From the NCBI RefSeq assembly GCF_029784135.1, contig NC_073746.1, forward strand, positions 37,677,378 through 37,741,377: 64,000 nucleotides of DNA, in the 5' to 3' direction. The number at the start of each line of letters is the position of its first letter. Position 1 is the first letter of the stretch. Both the position numbers and the translations under genes were made by a program. The notes below the pieces were generated by a model. That model did not search any database. It was not told the DNA's origin and saw only the letters and a program-made list of their open reading frames with translations. Below are positions 1 through 13,064 of this stretch, piece by piece. This DNA comes from Toxorhynchites rutilus septentrionalis. Taxonomy: Eukaryota > Arthropoda > Insecta > Diptera > Culicidae.

Positions 1-900
1 TTGTAGTATTGTATGGTCCCCCTACATTACTTCACACAAACTAGGCTGGTCTTCATATCACTTCCCTCCATATGAAGCACGTTGCATGCTTATCAATAAG
101 AAAAACTTAAAAGAACTTCGGAACTCTGCCATGATTCTATTTATTTTACATCATATCCCAACGAGTGGACTAAGAAGAAATATGAGGAAACCTGATTTTT
201 TACGCGCCAATAAGGCATCTGAGAAATACAAACATTTTCTACATAGGTTACCGAAGAACAAATTACGCCAAATAAAGTCCTTCCAATCGTATGATAAGCC
301 TCTGTAACGAACACAGTGAAATAATTGATGTAATCACTCAGGGTGTCAACTCAAAACCCGAAAAAAATTCCCTGATATCCCCTGGTATTCCACTAATTTT
401 TCCGAAAAATGCCAGATGTAGACTAGTAATCAAATTCTGTACTAGTATTTTAGCTATAGTTCCTAAAACATTTGGTTAGCTTAAACAATGAAATTTAAGA
501 ACGTCTATCGATATCTTGCAATAAATGCAAATTGTTTGTGATTTTTAATTGAGTTAAACGACGGCTGAGAAGTGTCTTGTGAGATAATAAAATGGATTCA
601 CTAAACAGTTCAAAGTTATCTTGAAAGACCCTTCAACACTAGTACAGAATGAGTAATTTTCATTTTAATTCGGATCAATTTGGTGCAACTGTTACGATTT
701 TAACGAAATGCTTTTTCTTGCAATCTTTCGTCTCCTTTCTGTGCGTTTTCCGAAGTTTTCTTCGTTTCACCTCCATAGATTTCGCTTCTGATTTCCGTAG
801 CCTTTTCACTAACCTACTCATTAATTGACTCATTTAACGCAAAAGCTTCTTCCTTCCAATTTTGCTTATCTTCTAGATAAAGAAAATTTCGAACTCGTTG
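1..900. other. AT-rich intergenic DNA, nothing recognised
   Basis: This stretch has only short open frames, including a 73-residue frame at 86-307 and a 62-residue frame at 291-479. Neither shows a domain I recognise, and the DNA between them is AT-rich with frequent stops. I see no tandem repeat or paired terminal repeat here. I treat it as non-coding. Confidence 0.5.
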
Positions 901-909
901 AATTAACAA

Positions 910-1384
910 CATTTTTATTGAAATTCGAAAAACTCTGAAGGGAGGTCTGAAAATTCGGAAAATTGAATTCCCATATGTTCTACAATTACATCATGATAAA
1001 CGTTGTTAATCCATTTGATGTTTGTGCTAACGAAATTGATCTTTGTTCGAAGGTGGAAATGGATTTTCAGACAATAATAACGCTTTCCTATATCTTCTAT
1101 TTATATAAATAAAAATGGAAGGCCAAATGTGTTGGTTCCTCGGAAAACCCGAGGAAGGGATGGCCCGATTTGAACCGTCTTTTTATTTTTGCTGTATTTG
1201 TCTCTTCCCATAGTTCAATAAAGTGGAGGGAAAAATCGGAAATTTTCGGAAAACTCTGAAGAAAGATCGGAATTTTGAATTCCCATTTGTTCTACATTTA
1301 CACCAAGATGAACGTTTTTAGCTTTGTGAGAAAATGTGAATGTTCGAAAGAATTCATATACAAAAGTCTAGCCGGGTCAGCTAG
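910..1384 (+). mobile_element. Helitron-like repeat ending in CTAG
   Basis: The part from 1093 starts with TC after an A (A|TCTTCTATTTATATAAA) and ends at 1381-1384 with CTAG followed by T, after the motif GCCGGGTCAG. These are the A|TC...CTAG|T boundaries expected of a Helitron. The flank at 910-1090 repeats interior motifs of the family (CGGAAAACTCTGAAG, TGTTCTACA-TTACA), so two partial copies appear to lie in tandem. Related sequence recurs near 37.1-38.8, 60.1-61.0 and 62.5-62.9 kb. No Rep/helicase coding is visible, so the copies are non-autonomous. Confidence 0.5.
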
Positions 1385-1584
1385 TAAATAAATAAATATG
1401 TAAATCACACCGGAAGAAATTTCGTAATTCAAAGAATTTTATAGAGTTGAGTTCCTACTCGAACGTCATGTATTGCGAAGTGCCTATATGGAATCGAAAT
1501 TCGATTTCGATTTGTATCTGAAATGTTTCTAATATCAGAGATGCTGACAAACCTAACTGGGATGCAACAAGCAAATCAAACAGA

Positions 1585-1884
1585 TGGAAAAATTATGATT
1601 TGATGCGCGTTGGTGAAGAAACCAGAGTGAGCTCGAAGACGCAATAAAAATCCTTTAAGTGGAAAACTTTATCGCACCCGCCGTATTCTCCAGACCTGGC
1701 CCCGTCAGATGATCACCCTTTTGCTTCAACGGGACATGCACTTGCAGAACATCACTTTTCCGAATATACAAATGTTGAAAAGAGGTTTTCGACAAAACAA
1801 GAAAAGTTTTATTGGAAAGAAATCCACAAATTGATTAAGAGATTGGTGAATTGTGTAGAATCAAACAGGGATTACATCGAATAA
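1585..1884 (+). pseudogene. mariner transposase C-terminal relic
   Basis: Read on the plus strand, about 1660-1884 gives KWKTLSHPPYSPDLAPSDD, then HALAEHHFS and finally KRLVNCVESNRDYIE before a stop. This matches the end of mariner-family (DD34D) transposases, whose third catalytic Asp lies in the motif HPPYSPDLAPSD. The upstream sequence is out of frame and the earlier catalytic motifs cannot be read. The copy is 5'-truncated and non-functional. Confidence 0.75.
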
Positions 1885-2500
1885 AGATATTTTGTGATTT
1901 TCGTGAAAATTATGTGTTTTTCTCATCGGAAATTCGAATTTAATTTTCCATAGATGGCGTCAGTAATCGGAATTTTGCGTTGTACTGGGTGTTTAGGATA
2001 CAAATGGTCTGTGGCTACACACACACCTTGTTATTATCAAAGAGATACACACCGTCACATAAACACTGCACACCGCACATATCATACATGTCATGCCACT
2101 CCAGTGAACTTATAAACAACAAAGAGAACAGACGCAAACGCTAATAAAGTAAAGTTAATATTTATTAGACTTATTCGTTCGCCTTCTTTCCCGTCGGTTC
2201 GTGTTCCCACAGGCCTTTTATCGTTCGACTACCGATGCACTCAGGGTTGTCAACTAGTGACATACATCGTCTTCAAACTCGAAATTTGCTTCGCCTCAAA
2301 CATTAAGCCTACGCCAACCACTCCCAAACAATTTTCAACATTGAAAACGAGCAATAAACTTGATTTGATTATATCCATGTATTTATAACGTAATTAAAAT
2401 TAAGTACATCTACACTTCTTGTACGCCACATTCAGCTGCTATAATTCGGAAAGCCCAAGTCAGAAGGCTTAAAATGCGTTTGTGGCCCTGATGCTGTAAC

Positions 2501-3835
2501 CAGGGTTGCCACATTTAATTCTGTTAAATTTTCTGGAAAAATCTGCACGTCTATATTTTTAGCCATAAAATATGTATAGAAAATCTGTATCGGAGAGTTA
2601 AGGGAAAAAAATGAAAATAAAGGTTTATTTTTACTTTGAACTTATTTTTCTTATTTATGGGTTGTTAAAGTCGTGTCAATAGGAAAGTTTTTCGCCTCTG
2701 AATTGTACGATGTTTTTACATGGTTTGGTTGTACTTTGTCTTAAAATGTTTCTTCAACTTCATTTTTGACGCTCCTCCTTCCGCCGATACATAGTTCTTC
2801 GCTCTCAAAATAGAGTCCATAGTCGTGGGAACCAACACATACTGATGAATGCCATCAAATGTCTTTTTTCCAATTCAATTATTTGGTTTAATCGCATAAG
2901 CTTTGCGCAGCCGCAAAACATGTCTTACAAACGACCAATGGATACAACAATTTCTAATCACGTTTTTTAACATCCAACAGCTGGGACCAAGTTATATCCG
3001 AGTCACTCAATTTTTGCCCCATAATATTCGACTTGAGTAGCCTAAATTAGTAATCCAGGCCTTGTGTATTACCTGTTTTAACGAATTGAGGAAATTTTAG
3101 CATCAAATCATTAAGGTTGGGTAGCTTGAAGAAATTTTAAAGGTTTATCCAGGCTGCAACTATGTTTCACCAATGCAATATAGAAGTCACGACAAATCGA
3201 TTTGAAAATCAACTTCCTAGCTGCACCCATCTTTCTTCAGCATCTTGTGCATCGATACCAACGCAAACATCCTCAAGCTTCTTCAGAAAGTCTTCAAAAT
3301 CTTTCACATCAAGGTCAGCATCAACGAATCGTTGCGCGTAGCTCTCCAAGCATAAGTTACCCAACATGATCAACAATAACAGTCTTCTCTCATTATAAAG
3401 TTCGCCAAATTGAAAAATTTCTGATTGAAAGGAGCGATTGACATTATTGATGAGCGGTAGAATATAGTTTAGGAACAGTATAATCGGTTTATTCATAGGA
3501 TCGTATAAATGAGTCAATATACGATTGGCGGATTGATTATGGTCATACATAACGTGGAAACAAAAAAATAGTTTAAGCTCTTCAAATCGCTCAAGATTTC
3601 GCTTAATAACTGCCCCCAACAAAAGCCATCTCATTGCGCTGCGTCCAACTTTTTTATAAATCAAAGTATCTATGTATGCACAGTAATAAATTTAATATTT
3701 GAAATTGAATTTAAAAAAATCTGTAAATTTTGTATTTTTGCTGAAAATCTGTAATTCTGTATATACAGATTCTGTATCTGAAATTTGGCAAAAAATCTGT
3801 TAAATACAGAATATCCTGTATATGTGGCAACCCTG
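2501..3835 (-). mobile_element. hAT-like DNA transposon with terminal inverted repeats
   Basis: Both ends carry CAGGGTTGCCACAT in inverted orientation (2501-2514 and 3822-3835). The 8-bp flanks GCTGTAAC and GTTGCAAC match at six positions, as expected of a degraded 8-bp hAT target duplication. Subterminal sequence at both ends is rich in TCTGTA-like motifs. The interior holds a transposase fragment on the minus strand at 3209-3664. At 1.3 kb it is shorter than an autonomous hAT element, so it is probably internally deleted. Confidence 0.7.
3209..3664 (-). pseudogene. hAT-type transposase fragment
   Basis: A 151-residue open frame includes SAMRWLLLGAVIKRNLERF and a later block on the pattern FLNYILPLINNVNRSFQSE. 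These resemble the region following the second catalytic Asp of hAT/ZMYM-type transposases (TRWLS...ILEQW...LKLYF, then FL..ILP). The N-terminal zinc finger, the catalytic residues and the C-terminal dimerisation block are absent or unreadable. The fragment lies inside the element with TIRs at 2501-3835, which supports the call. Family assignment is from remembered motifs only. Confidence 0.55.
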
Positions 3836-5384
<1,549 letters not shown>

Positions 5385-5400
5385 TTACACTCAAATTTGA

Positions 5401-6982
5401 CCTAAGTGAGAAGAGATTAAAATAATTACTTTGAGATCAGCAGTTTTAGAACGAATTGAAGTTTGAATTCTATCGAATCTTTAAAACACATAACAGCCAT
5501 CACAAATCAAAAATGGAAAATACGAATACAAACAACCTTATGTAACGAAAACTATCAAAACAGAATTCCACAAAATTAAATAAGAATCGCTGCGGCTTCC
5601 GAGAACTTTGGCTTCTTTCTTTGTTTTCGGCTTTTTTTGCAGCTATTCTCTATCAAGATGACTAGATGAGTTGATTTTTTTGCCATCCTCACATCGATCT
5701 GAATCAGTTGATGTAGGATAGTTTTTCCAATCAATTGACAATTGTCAATCTATGGAAAACAAAGAAGACCTTGAGATTTTCAACTAATGAAAACATCGCT
5801 ATTTCGAGATTATTTTGCAGTAGATTGCGACGGAAAATCTTAAATTCCGTTTTCCAATAAATCAAAGCGGCCATTTTGGGTTGAATTTTAATTCATCAAA
5901 ATTTGTGGACATAACGGGCAAAGTACGTACAATTTTGTGGCTATTCAACTATCTGAAGTTTGACTACAACCGAAGGATTGTTTTAATAGTTTTTCACAAA
6001 ACAATAGCACCGGGAAATAGCTTCCTCCTATAAGCAGGTAATTTCTTGCCTGCCTTCTATCACAGACTCGATTTTTTGACTTCGACCTCTCTCGCTCGCC
6101 TATGTTCTTCACACAACACACGACTCTACCGAAACAGAATCCCGCGATACAACTACACATAACGTAACAAAGTGGAAGAACAAGGCCTATAATGTACAGC
6201 TGATGCAAGAAGAGACTGAAAACATGGTGGTGTGGTTTTGACACATTTCCAATTCGAGCTACCGTTATTGAAAATTTCATTTTCATTTCATTCTTTTATT
6301 TAACTTATTTTGCACGTAAAAAAACAACACACAATGTCAGATTTCCAAATTATATAAGTTGTCTAAAGCTTATACATAAGATATTTTTTCCGTATCTATG
6401 AATAGTCATTTTTAGTTGACGTAGTATAAATAAAATCATTACATGTTTTACGCCGAATTATATTTTTCTATTAATTTTCGTTATGAAAACTGGTATTTTC
6501 AAATATTCACCTCTATAAAGGATAAATAGCTTTACGAGTACAAATTAATTATTTTGACACTTGTTTCGCGCCAAGGCAATGTTGCCATTATTACATATGT
6601 CTATTGGGTTTGAATCTTGGGCGGACTGTAAAATTCAGAAGTCGATCTCATTCTGATTACAGGATGCAAAAGTATTTTTTCTCGTTTTTTCTCAAACATC
6701 TATTTTTTTTTTGATACGCACTGCGGCTATATTCGATTAAACATAACGCATACGAACAATTCATACGTGTGATTCAGTCATACACAAACACTCTAACCCG
6801 GACTGTATGAAAACTAACGGAGCGGAGTGATAACTCTATTTGTTTATTTCTGCTTTGAAGATTTGGTTGTAACTCAAACCATATCCATAAAACTAATTAT
6901 TGCAACGGTATGTACCCGGGGAACCTTCGATTTGTGAAGTGGTCGTTTGAATGATATATCTAACGAATGACACTGAGCTAAT
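5401..6982. other. upstream region of the E2 gene, no gene recognised
   Basis: This stretch probably holds the promoter and 5' UTR exon(s) of the E2 gene. A 113-residue minus-strand frame at 5945-6286 has no domain I recognise and is hydrophobic in its first half; I regard it as chance. From about 6290 to 6980 the DNA is AT-rich with no clear repeats. Confidence 0.35.
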
Positions 6983-7063
6983 ATGAAATTTTAGCTAATA
7001 TCGAAAATGTCGTCAAAAGAAGTATGGCTTTGACGATATTTTCAATATTAGCTAAAATTTCAT
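6983..7063. repeat. 81-bp inverted repeat (hairpin)
   Basis: An arm beginning ATGAAATTTTAGCTAATATC at 6983 is repeated in reverse complement ending at 7063. Arms are about 35 bp with two or three mismatches, around a loop of about a dozen bases. The size and near-perfect pairing would suit a small foldback or an RNA hairpin. Nothing in the flanks supports transcription. Confidence 0.7.
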
Positions 7064-7504
7064 GGAAATAATGGACTCTATTATATAAATCGAATCGAAA
7101 AGTCGATACAATCCCTATCACTATCACTATCACACCGAGCAATATTTCGTATTTTGTAAATCAAGATAATCTCTTACCGACCTCGAATTTAATGTTTTAC
7201 AATTGAATATACTCAAGCGTTTGTGAAATGCTTCCCAACGGAAAATTCGAGAGACTCAAACCAAAACTAAATAATTCTCTGAAGATATGCGACAAACAAC
7301 TCGAAAAAGTAAGATAGTTGCACCGATAGCTTTCACTGGATCGATGCTATCGACTTGCTCGGTATCTATAATAGTAAAATAGAGCTAGCGAGCAAAATTC
7401 TTATCGACCCGATTTCTTTAATAGGACCCAGAAGCTTATTCCGTCTGTTAATGCTAGGACATCTTTGTCATGCTGAAGCAGTTCAATACAGTGGTCCAAT
7501 GTAC

Positions 7505-7680
7505 AGTAAGTTACATTTAATGCGACATTTAGCTAATTGAACAGACCTGTAATACGGCACGTTTAATCGGACATCTTTACCTCTGATTGGACATTTTTGT
7601 AAACATCGAATTCGTGCCCAAATTGTGGGCCCGTCTCGTCTCGTCTCGTCTCGGCTTCAGTCACTGTCGAGACGAGCAAA
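7505..7680. repeat. dispersed repeat (ACAGTAA-TTACATTTAATGCGACA family)
   Basis: The sequence ACAGTAAGTTACATTTAATG at 7512 and the following GACAGACCTGTAAT / TTTAATCGGACAT motifs recur at about 29492-29570 and 29933-30085, and inverted at about 10000-10140. Here it is followed by a GTCTC-rich stretch (four tandem GTCTC units near 7630). It looks like a fragment of a multicopy palindromic element; I could not define its ends. Confidence 0.5.
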
Positions 7681-8173
7681 ATATCCCATTCCAGTACACG
7701 AGTTTCATTGAAATGTTTTATTTGGTAGACTGGAGAGACTTCAGCCAGATTTTCTCGGTATGATCAGTGATGTCAGATGAAAAGACATGTTTTTGTTATG
7801 AGAAAAACAACAAACAGTTTTAAGATTGATCAATCGATACTCTTTTCTCATTGCCAAAAATTTAAAAAAACATAACAGTAAGGAATTTTTTGACGTGGGA
7901 CTACGTCTAACCGGAGTATATGGGGGGTAAAATGAAAACCTAAACACAGAACATGCCGGGAAAAATGAAAGATTCCGAATGCTTATAACTCGAACATTTC
8001 GAACTGGATCGGAAAGATGTTTGCATCAACTGATAGGGAATATTTCTACGCATCTATCGCAGTTAATAAAATGTTATTTTTCATTAGACAAACAATTGAA
8101 TTACTGTAAAACGTTAAGCGTTATATAAACGCCCTAACTACCTCGTTTTGATTGGCCCGGTTAACGGTTTCCC
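7681..8173. other. intergenic DNA, nothing recognised
   Basis: AT-rich sequence with only short frames, such as a 68-residue minus-strand frame at 7741-7947 without a domain. No repeat partner was seen elsewhere in the window. Confidence 0.35.
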
Positions 8174-8650
8174 CAACACAGCCATCAAAACCAACCAGCA
8201 TTGGGGAAATCGACCTTGCAAATACATGAAAGTATGGGGATTTTTGTTCTCATCGAAACGTGTTCCCTAACACAGACTTCAAAACCAAGCAGCGTTGGAG
8301 AAATCGGCTTTGGTAATACATGAAAGTCGGGGGTATTTTTGTTCCGACTGAAATGTTTTTCCCTAACACGGACTTTAAAATCATTGAGCGAGGGGAAATT
8401 GGCATTGGCATACATGTAAGTCGTGGTCATTTTTGTTCCGACTATTATGTGTTTCCTTAACGTAGACTTCAAATCAATGGAGCGTGGGGAAATTTGCATT
8501 GCAAATTCATGCAAGTCGGGAGTATTACTGTTCTGGCTGGAATATGTTTCCCTAACACAGACTTCAAATACATGGAGCGTGGGGAAATTGGCATTGCAAA
8601 TTCATGCAATTCGAGGGTATTTTTGTTCCGACTGAAATGTGTTTCCCTAA
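8174..8650. repeat. 95-bp minisatellite, five units
   Basis: Units begin at 8174, 8269, 8364, 8459 and 8554 with AACACAGACTTCAAA or a close variant. Each contains GGGGAAAT-GGCATTGCAAA, CATG-AAGTCG and TTTTTGTTCCGACTGAAATG. The period is 95 bp, with a last unit of about 97 bp. Units have diverged by scattered substitutions but keep length. The frames that cross it (for example 8185-8514 minus, 8494-8715 plus) are repeat translations, not genes. Confidence 0.85.
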
Positions 8651-8890
8651 AAGCCCCCGCAGACTGCAGGCATTTGCATATGCGCACACTTCACCGATTC
8701 AGTATCGGCCGATAAAAAGTTCGATGGGCTTCCCGATTGCATTCAAACTGTTTTGTCGGCAAACTATCGGTCGTCTGTTTAATCAGTACTGGCTAGCTTT
8801 GACCTGCGGCCATACGACGATTGTCTATTGGTCGATTGTTCAATTCGCTCTCAATTTTGGAATCCGACATACGTGCCGTGCAAATCACTG
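8650..8890. mobile_element. MITE fragment, AGCCCCCGCAGACTGCA family
   Basis: The array is followed immediately by AGCCCCCGCAGACTGCA, CATATGCGCACA-T, CCGATTCAGT and GCCGATAAAAAGT. These motifs also make up the complete MITE at 21129-21300. No second terminus with GCAGTCTGCGGGGGCT is visible here, so the copy is truncated. Confidence 0.6.
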
Positions 8891-9990
8891 AGAATGGGAT
8901 GCACCCAATACTCTCGGATTCTGATTCTGTTGATTTTCCTTCTCCGTTGTCAAACGATGATTAAACAATATGCGTTCGACGTACATGTCAAAATCGAAAC
9001 TGAGTACCTGCAGTTCATCAAACCAAGCAAATTCGCGGTTCGAGAAGTACGTACACTTGAGAGATGCAATCTTCAGAGGGAAATGTAATATAAAATAATC
9101 GTTTGATAATTCTTCCGTTCACATATTTTGTCCTAGGCATCATACCAAACGTAAAAGAAATTAATTTTAAATTTACTTATAACGAAGAACATAATCTATC
9201 ACAATGCGTGAATTGACCTTACATGGCATTTATTCAATCTTTTTACTCACAAACCGAATATATTGAATTCTGAAATTGGTTCATTCAATCAAAAATTCAA
9301 TCAATACAAACAAATGATTGCTAAGCTAAGGTAGTCCCACGTCAACCTTGCGGATATATCATAGATATAACCCACCCCTTTTTTCATTGATATTTTTCCT
9401 CTAGCATATGGTTTCATCACTCAGACGTTTTGTTATTATGGATTTACTGGGGCAGTGTTTGTTCACCTAATCATCGATTTATCAAGAAAAGTTTTAAATC
9501 TATATATATGTATTTCCAATAAAGTAGTTGTTTTGAATTACTCATTTTCGTTCAATATGTGAAGACCCTTTTCGTGCTGTGTTAATATATTCAAAACAGT
9601 CATCTAGCATCCCTGGATATAAGTTCAATGTATACATTTGGTTGTGTTGTTTGGAAGAGGCTCATTTGAAAATCTGTAATCAGTAATCTTGCAATTACTG
9701 AATTGAATTTGATGGTTGCAGTTCAAAACATACATTGCTTATGCAATACTAGTTTAGACGTGAAACAATTTTTGAAGATAAAGGCGGAGCAGAAGAATAC
9801 CGATGCTTTCAATCAACAAGGTGTACAAACACATCAAACAAACTAGACGATTCGACTGATTCAACGACGAGCGCGGTCAAACGGTCGTTGAGCCAGACGA
9901 GCTACTCGTCTGTTTTTAGTCGAGCTCGGCTTCTGGAATATGAAAACAAACGAGACGAGCACTCGTCTGCTCGTCTCGTTTTCTATGTTT
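8891..9990. other. intergenic DNA, nothing recognised
   Basis: Short frames only, with no domain I can name. Around 9860-9990 there is a run of GACGAG/CTCGTCT motifs in both orientations, forming a small imperfect palindromic cluster. Confidence 0.35.
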
Positions 9991-9999
9991 TCTGGACAT

Positions 10000-10140
10000 A
10001 GGGCCCCCACATGGAAAGACGTCACCACACGTCGACACTGTACCACTCTCATCGTCAATGTCCAATTACAGGTCAAAATCGCTTCCAATGCGACACTGAG
10101 CGGTGCCTCGGCATGTTGCATTAAATGTAAAGCACTGTAC
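10000..10140. repeat. dispersed repeat, inverted relative to 7505 and 29933
   Basis: The run GGGCCCCCACATGGAAAGAC through CACTGTACCACTCTCATCG to GCATTAAATGTAAAGCACTG is the reverse complement of the family copy at 29933-30085. The match covers about 140 bp with visible substitutions. This is a multicopy repeat rather than a gene. Confidence 0.6.
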
Positions 10141-10799
10141 TTTCCAGTTCATTCAGGGAGACACTGTCCTTCGAATACATTTTCTCATGGGCTTGATTTT
10201 AAAATGATGTGCTGCCTGAATTTGAGATTATTAATAATAAATGTGGATGGATGGCCAGACGGGAATCTTCGTTTTAAAAAGGTCAGAGATATTTTCGATT
10301 TACCATTTCAATTAATTGAATCTTGGTGCAATATTTGTAGCTACAAATGATCCAAGACACAGTGCTTTCAACCAGGTTGAACGTCGGATGACTCCGCTTT
10401 CCCGGGAGTTATCCTCATGATCTCACATGGATGAAAATTTCAAAACAAGGGACCCGGAATTGGAAACGAAACATTTGAAGTATACAGGGAAATCTTTAGC
10501 GGAATATCCTAGCGATCGATGGATATTCCGCCAAAGCAGAATATATTGAGTCCGCAAACTCCCAAATCGATAGGGCGAAATTCGTACGATATTTGAAATT
10601 ATCCGGCGGATGGACTTTCGGATCGTGATAAATAAACTCGAACACGATGAGTGTACTCAAAGAAAAACTAACAACGTGTTTTATTAAAAGCGGTTACGTT
10701 TGGAATGACAAATAGAGATAAGAAACAGGAAGTCAATAATGACAGTTGCATGAGCGGTACATAAAGTGGGTGCATATCAGTGACGTAGATATTGTAGAG

Positions 10800-12000
10800 T
10801 TTGCATACTTAACACGCCCGTGCAAACGTTAGTCCAAGGCGGTTCCGAAACTTCCTGAATGCTGGCGCGGGACAGCTCTTGGTGAGAAAGTCTGCTTGTT
10901 GTTTCGACGTTGGAACATAGTCGACTCGAATATACTTAGCCTCTAAAAGCTCACGAACGAAGAAATATTTCACATCCAGATGCTTCAGACGTCCGGAATC
11001 CTTCGGGTTTTCTGACCATTCATTGGCCATGACAGGTAGCTGCACAAAGTGCGATTATCTCGGCTTCGGTGAACGAGAGAGACACTGTAGCTTGCTTCTT
11101 CGCACTCCAGCTGATCGTTGCACCATAAACCTTAAAGACAGCGCCCGATACAGACCGGCGATCGGTGACATCATTCGCCCAGTCGGAGTCCGTAAATGCT
11201 TCCAGCAGTGGCCCTGCTTCGCTGTCCTGGAAGACCAATCCAAGATCCAGTGTCCCTTTAATATAGAGTAGGACCCGCCGAAGATGAACCCAATGTTCCT
11301 CGATAGGATAGGATAGTTCGGGACATCAGAGCGACATACATGACACAGCCAACTAGCTCGCAGTTCGGTTTGTCGATCCTCTTCGACTCTATCCCTTTCG
11401 AGAGCTTCAGCCGATGCTCCATCGGCGTTGTGATTGGTCGACACTCCTGCATTTCGAACCAGTCTAGCAGGTTCTCCAAGTAGTGACGCTGATTGATACG
11501 TGTTACCTTCTGTCGCAGATTCCAGTCAATCCGCGTGCCGAGAAAATTCTTCACTTCGCCAACGTATGTCATCTCGAATTCGGTTGAGAGGCAGCCTTTG
11601 ATTTTGCACGTCAGCTCCTTCGACGTACTAGCGACAAGTACGCCATCACGTAGATGAGATGACTTATGAAAACGATCGTTCCACGAAGTTGCCGCCTGCT
11701 TAAATCCGTATAACGATTTATTTACACGGCACACGAGACCGTTCTCCTCGCTGAACTCCTCCGGTTGACGCATATAAATTTCTTCGGATAGACCACCGTT
11801 GAGGAAGGCCGTTTTTACGTTCATTTGATGGACGACCCATCCTTCGTGATTCACCAACGCCAAAACCGTACGCAACGTATCCATCCGAGCAACGGGAGAA
11901 TACGTTTCGGTGTAATCAAACTCGTGCTTTTGGCTGAACCCTCTGGCAACTAATCTCGCTTTGTACCTTGGCGTCTCGTTCTCGTTGCTTTGCTTCACTT
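10800..12000 (-). mobile_element. Ty1/Copia retrotransposon, degenerate 3' half of pol
   Basis: On the minus strand, 11998-11258 encodes a Copia reverse-transcriptase core: ARLVARGFSQKHEFDYTETY, then SPVARMDTLRTVLALV, QMNVKTAFLNGGL and SLYGFKQAATSWN. The frame then jumps to HLRDGVLVASTSKEL, so the segment with the catalytic YVDD motif is missing. A shifted frame at 11238-11020 carries the RNase H block (EAFTDSDWANDVTDRRSVSG, SLSFTEAEIIAL). A further frame at 11045-10809 carries HLDVKYFFVRELL and KQQADFLTK. The pieces are collinear in three frames. Integrase and gag are absent, and no LTR pair was found. Confidence 0.85.
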
Positions 12001-12342
12001 TAAAAAGTCACAGGAGGGTTGTGTCCGAGACACGACCGCATAGTTGACGTAGGATTCCGTTAGGTGATCTGTTGATTTTGGATATGTTTGAAGAATTACC
12101 TCGTTAAACTCTTTGATAATGATTTGATGGCCCTGAAAAGGACCATTTTAAACGGCTTCTTCTTATTGTCACTTTTCTTCTTCGATCCCGAAAAAGCTGC
12201 CATCTCTACTTTTTGTGTGAACAATTCTACACCTGCACTTGCACCGCACTGGGACTTCAAGGGACAAATTGTCTTCTGGCATTGTCTCCAGTGCCGTCAC
12301 AACGGTAGAATAAGCTGGCCCCAGCATTACAATATATATATT

Positions 12343-12952
12343 GAATGGCGTTAACGTTCCCTATGGAACTTTTGCCGTTTCAACGTACGCATTAACTAGC
12401 GTTATTTATTAATACTTAAGGTGGCCGTACACTGTTTGCCCGGAGGTCAAATATTTGATATATTTTGACAGATAAAGTTTGATTTGATATTTGTACAAAC
12501 ACTATTTTGTTTGCCACTCTTAAATATTCAACAGTGTTAAACAATGTCAAACACCGAACATGGATAAAATCGACTGCAATATTCGAGGTAACCTAACCAT
12601 GTACCGACAGGTTCGAAGAACAGACTAAAAAAGTATTCGAGGCATCCAATAATTGAATATTTGCTTGTCGTGTTTTGTGTAGAATATATTTGATCAGTAC
12701 ACGTTGACCGAATTTTATCTGTCAAAAAGAGTCAAATATTTCGCTTCGGTCAAACAGTGTATGAGCACCCTTAGTTGAGATTTCTTAAGTCAAATAACAC
12801 GCTTCGAATCTATTCCGAGGGGCAAGCTCTAGAACATGCGTGACGAATCGAAGAAATATTCTCTGACGAAAAATCCCCCAGCCAAAACGGGAATCGGACC
12901 CGAACACCCGGAACATAATAATGTAAGACGCTAACCACTCGGCTACGGGTGC
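12343..12952 (-). mobile_element. tRNA-derived SINE (Feilai-like), interrupted by a MITE
   Basis: The minus strand carries the tRNA-like head (box A around CCGAGTGGTTAGCG, box B around GGTCCGATTCC) at about 12880-12952. The body (GGCAAGCTCTAG in plus orientation, TAACGTTCC near 12350) matches the copies at 20450-20736 and 59642-59929. A 353-bp element interrupts it at 12419-12771. The tRNA-like part has changes that make a functional tRNA gene unlikely. The Feilai name is from memory of the Aedes family. Confidence 0.75.
12419..12771. mobile_element. 353-bp MITE inserted in the SINE, TA target site
   Basis: The ends are AGGTGGCCGTACACTGTTTG and, in reverse complement, AGGGTGCTCATACACTGTTTG, followed at both ends by CAAATATTTGA and TTTGACAGATAAA motifs. 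Removing the element leaves one TA and restores the SINE sequence AATACTTAGTTGAG, which is uninterrupted in the copy near 20533. That gives an exact empty site. There is no coding capacity. Confidence 0.85.
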
Positions 12953-13064
12953 AATTAGAATAAGAACTCTAGACCAAAAATTGCTATTTCATGAACACAC
13001 CAACAGGAGTATCAGAAAGTCTAATGTGCTTATCAAATCCTTATATCCGCTCGTCAGCCGAAAA

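Noticed and set aside
5945..6286. 113-residue membrane-like protein
   Set aside because: No recognisable domain, and it lies in the E2 upstream region; it could be a chance frame.
8174..8650. CRISPR-like array
   Set aside because: Units are contiguous 95-bp tandem repeats without spacers, in a eukaryotic genome.
8185..8715. Overlapping ORFs on both strands
   Set aside because: They are translations of a 95-bp tandem repeat.
12880..12952. tRNA gene on the minus strand
   Set aside because: It is the tRNA-like head of a SINE; the same body follows it at 20450-20736 and 59642-59929, and the cloverleaf is degraded.
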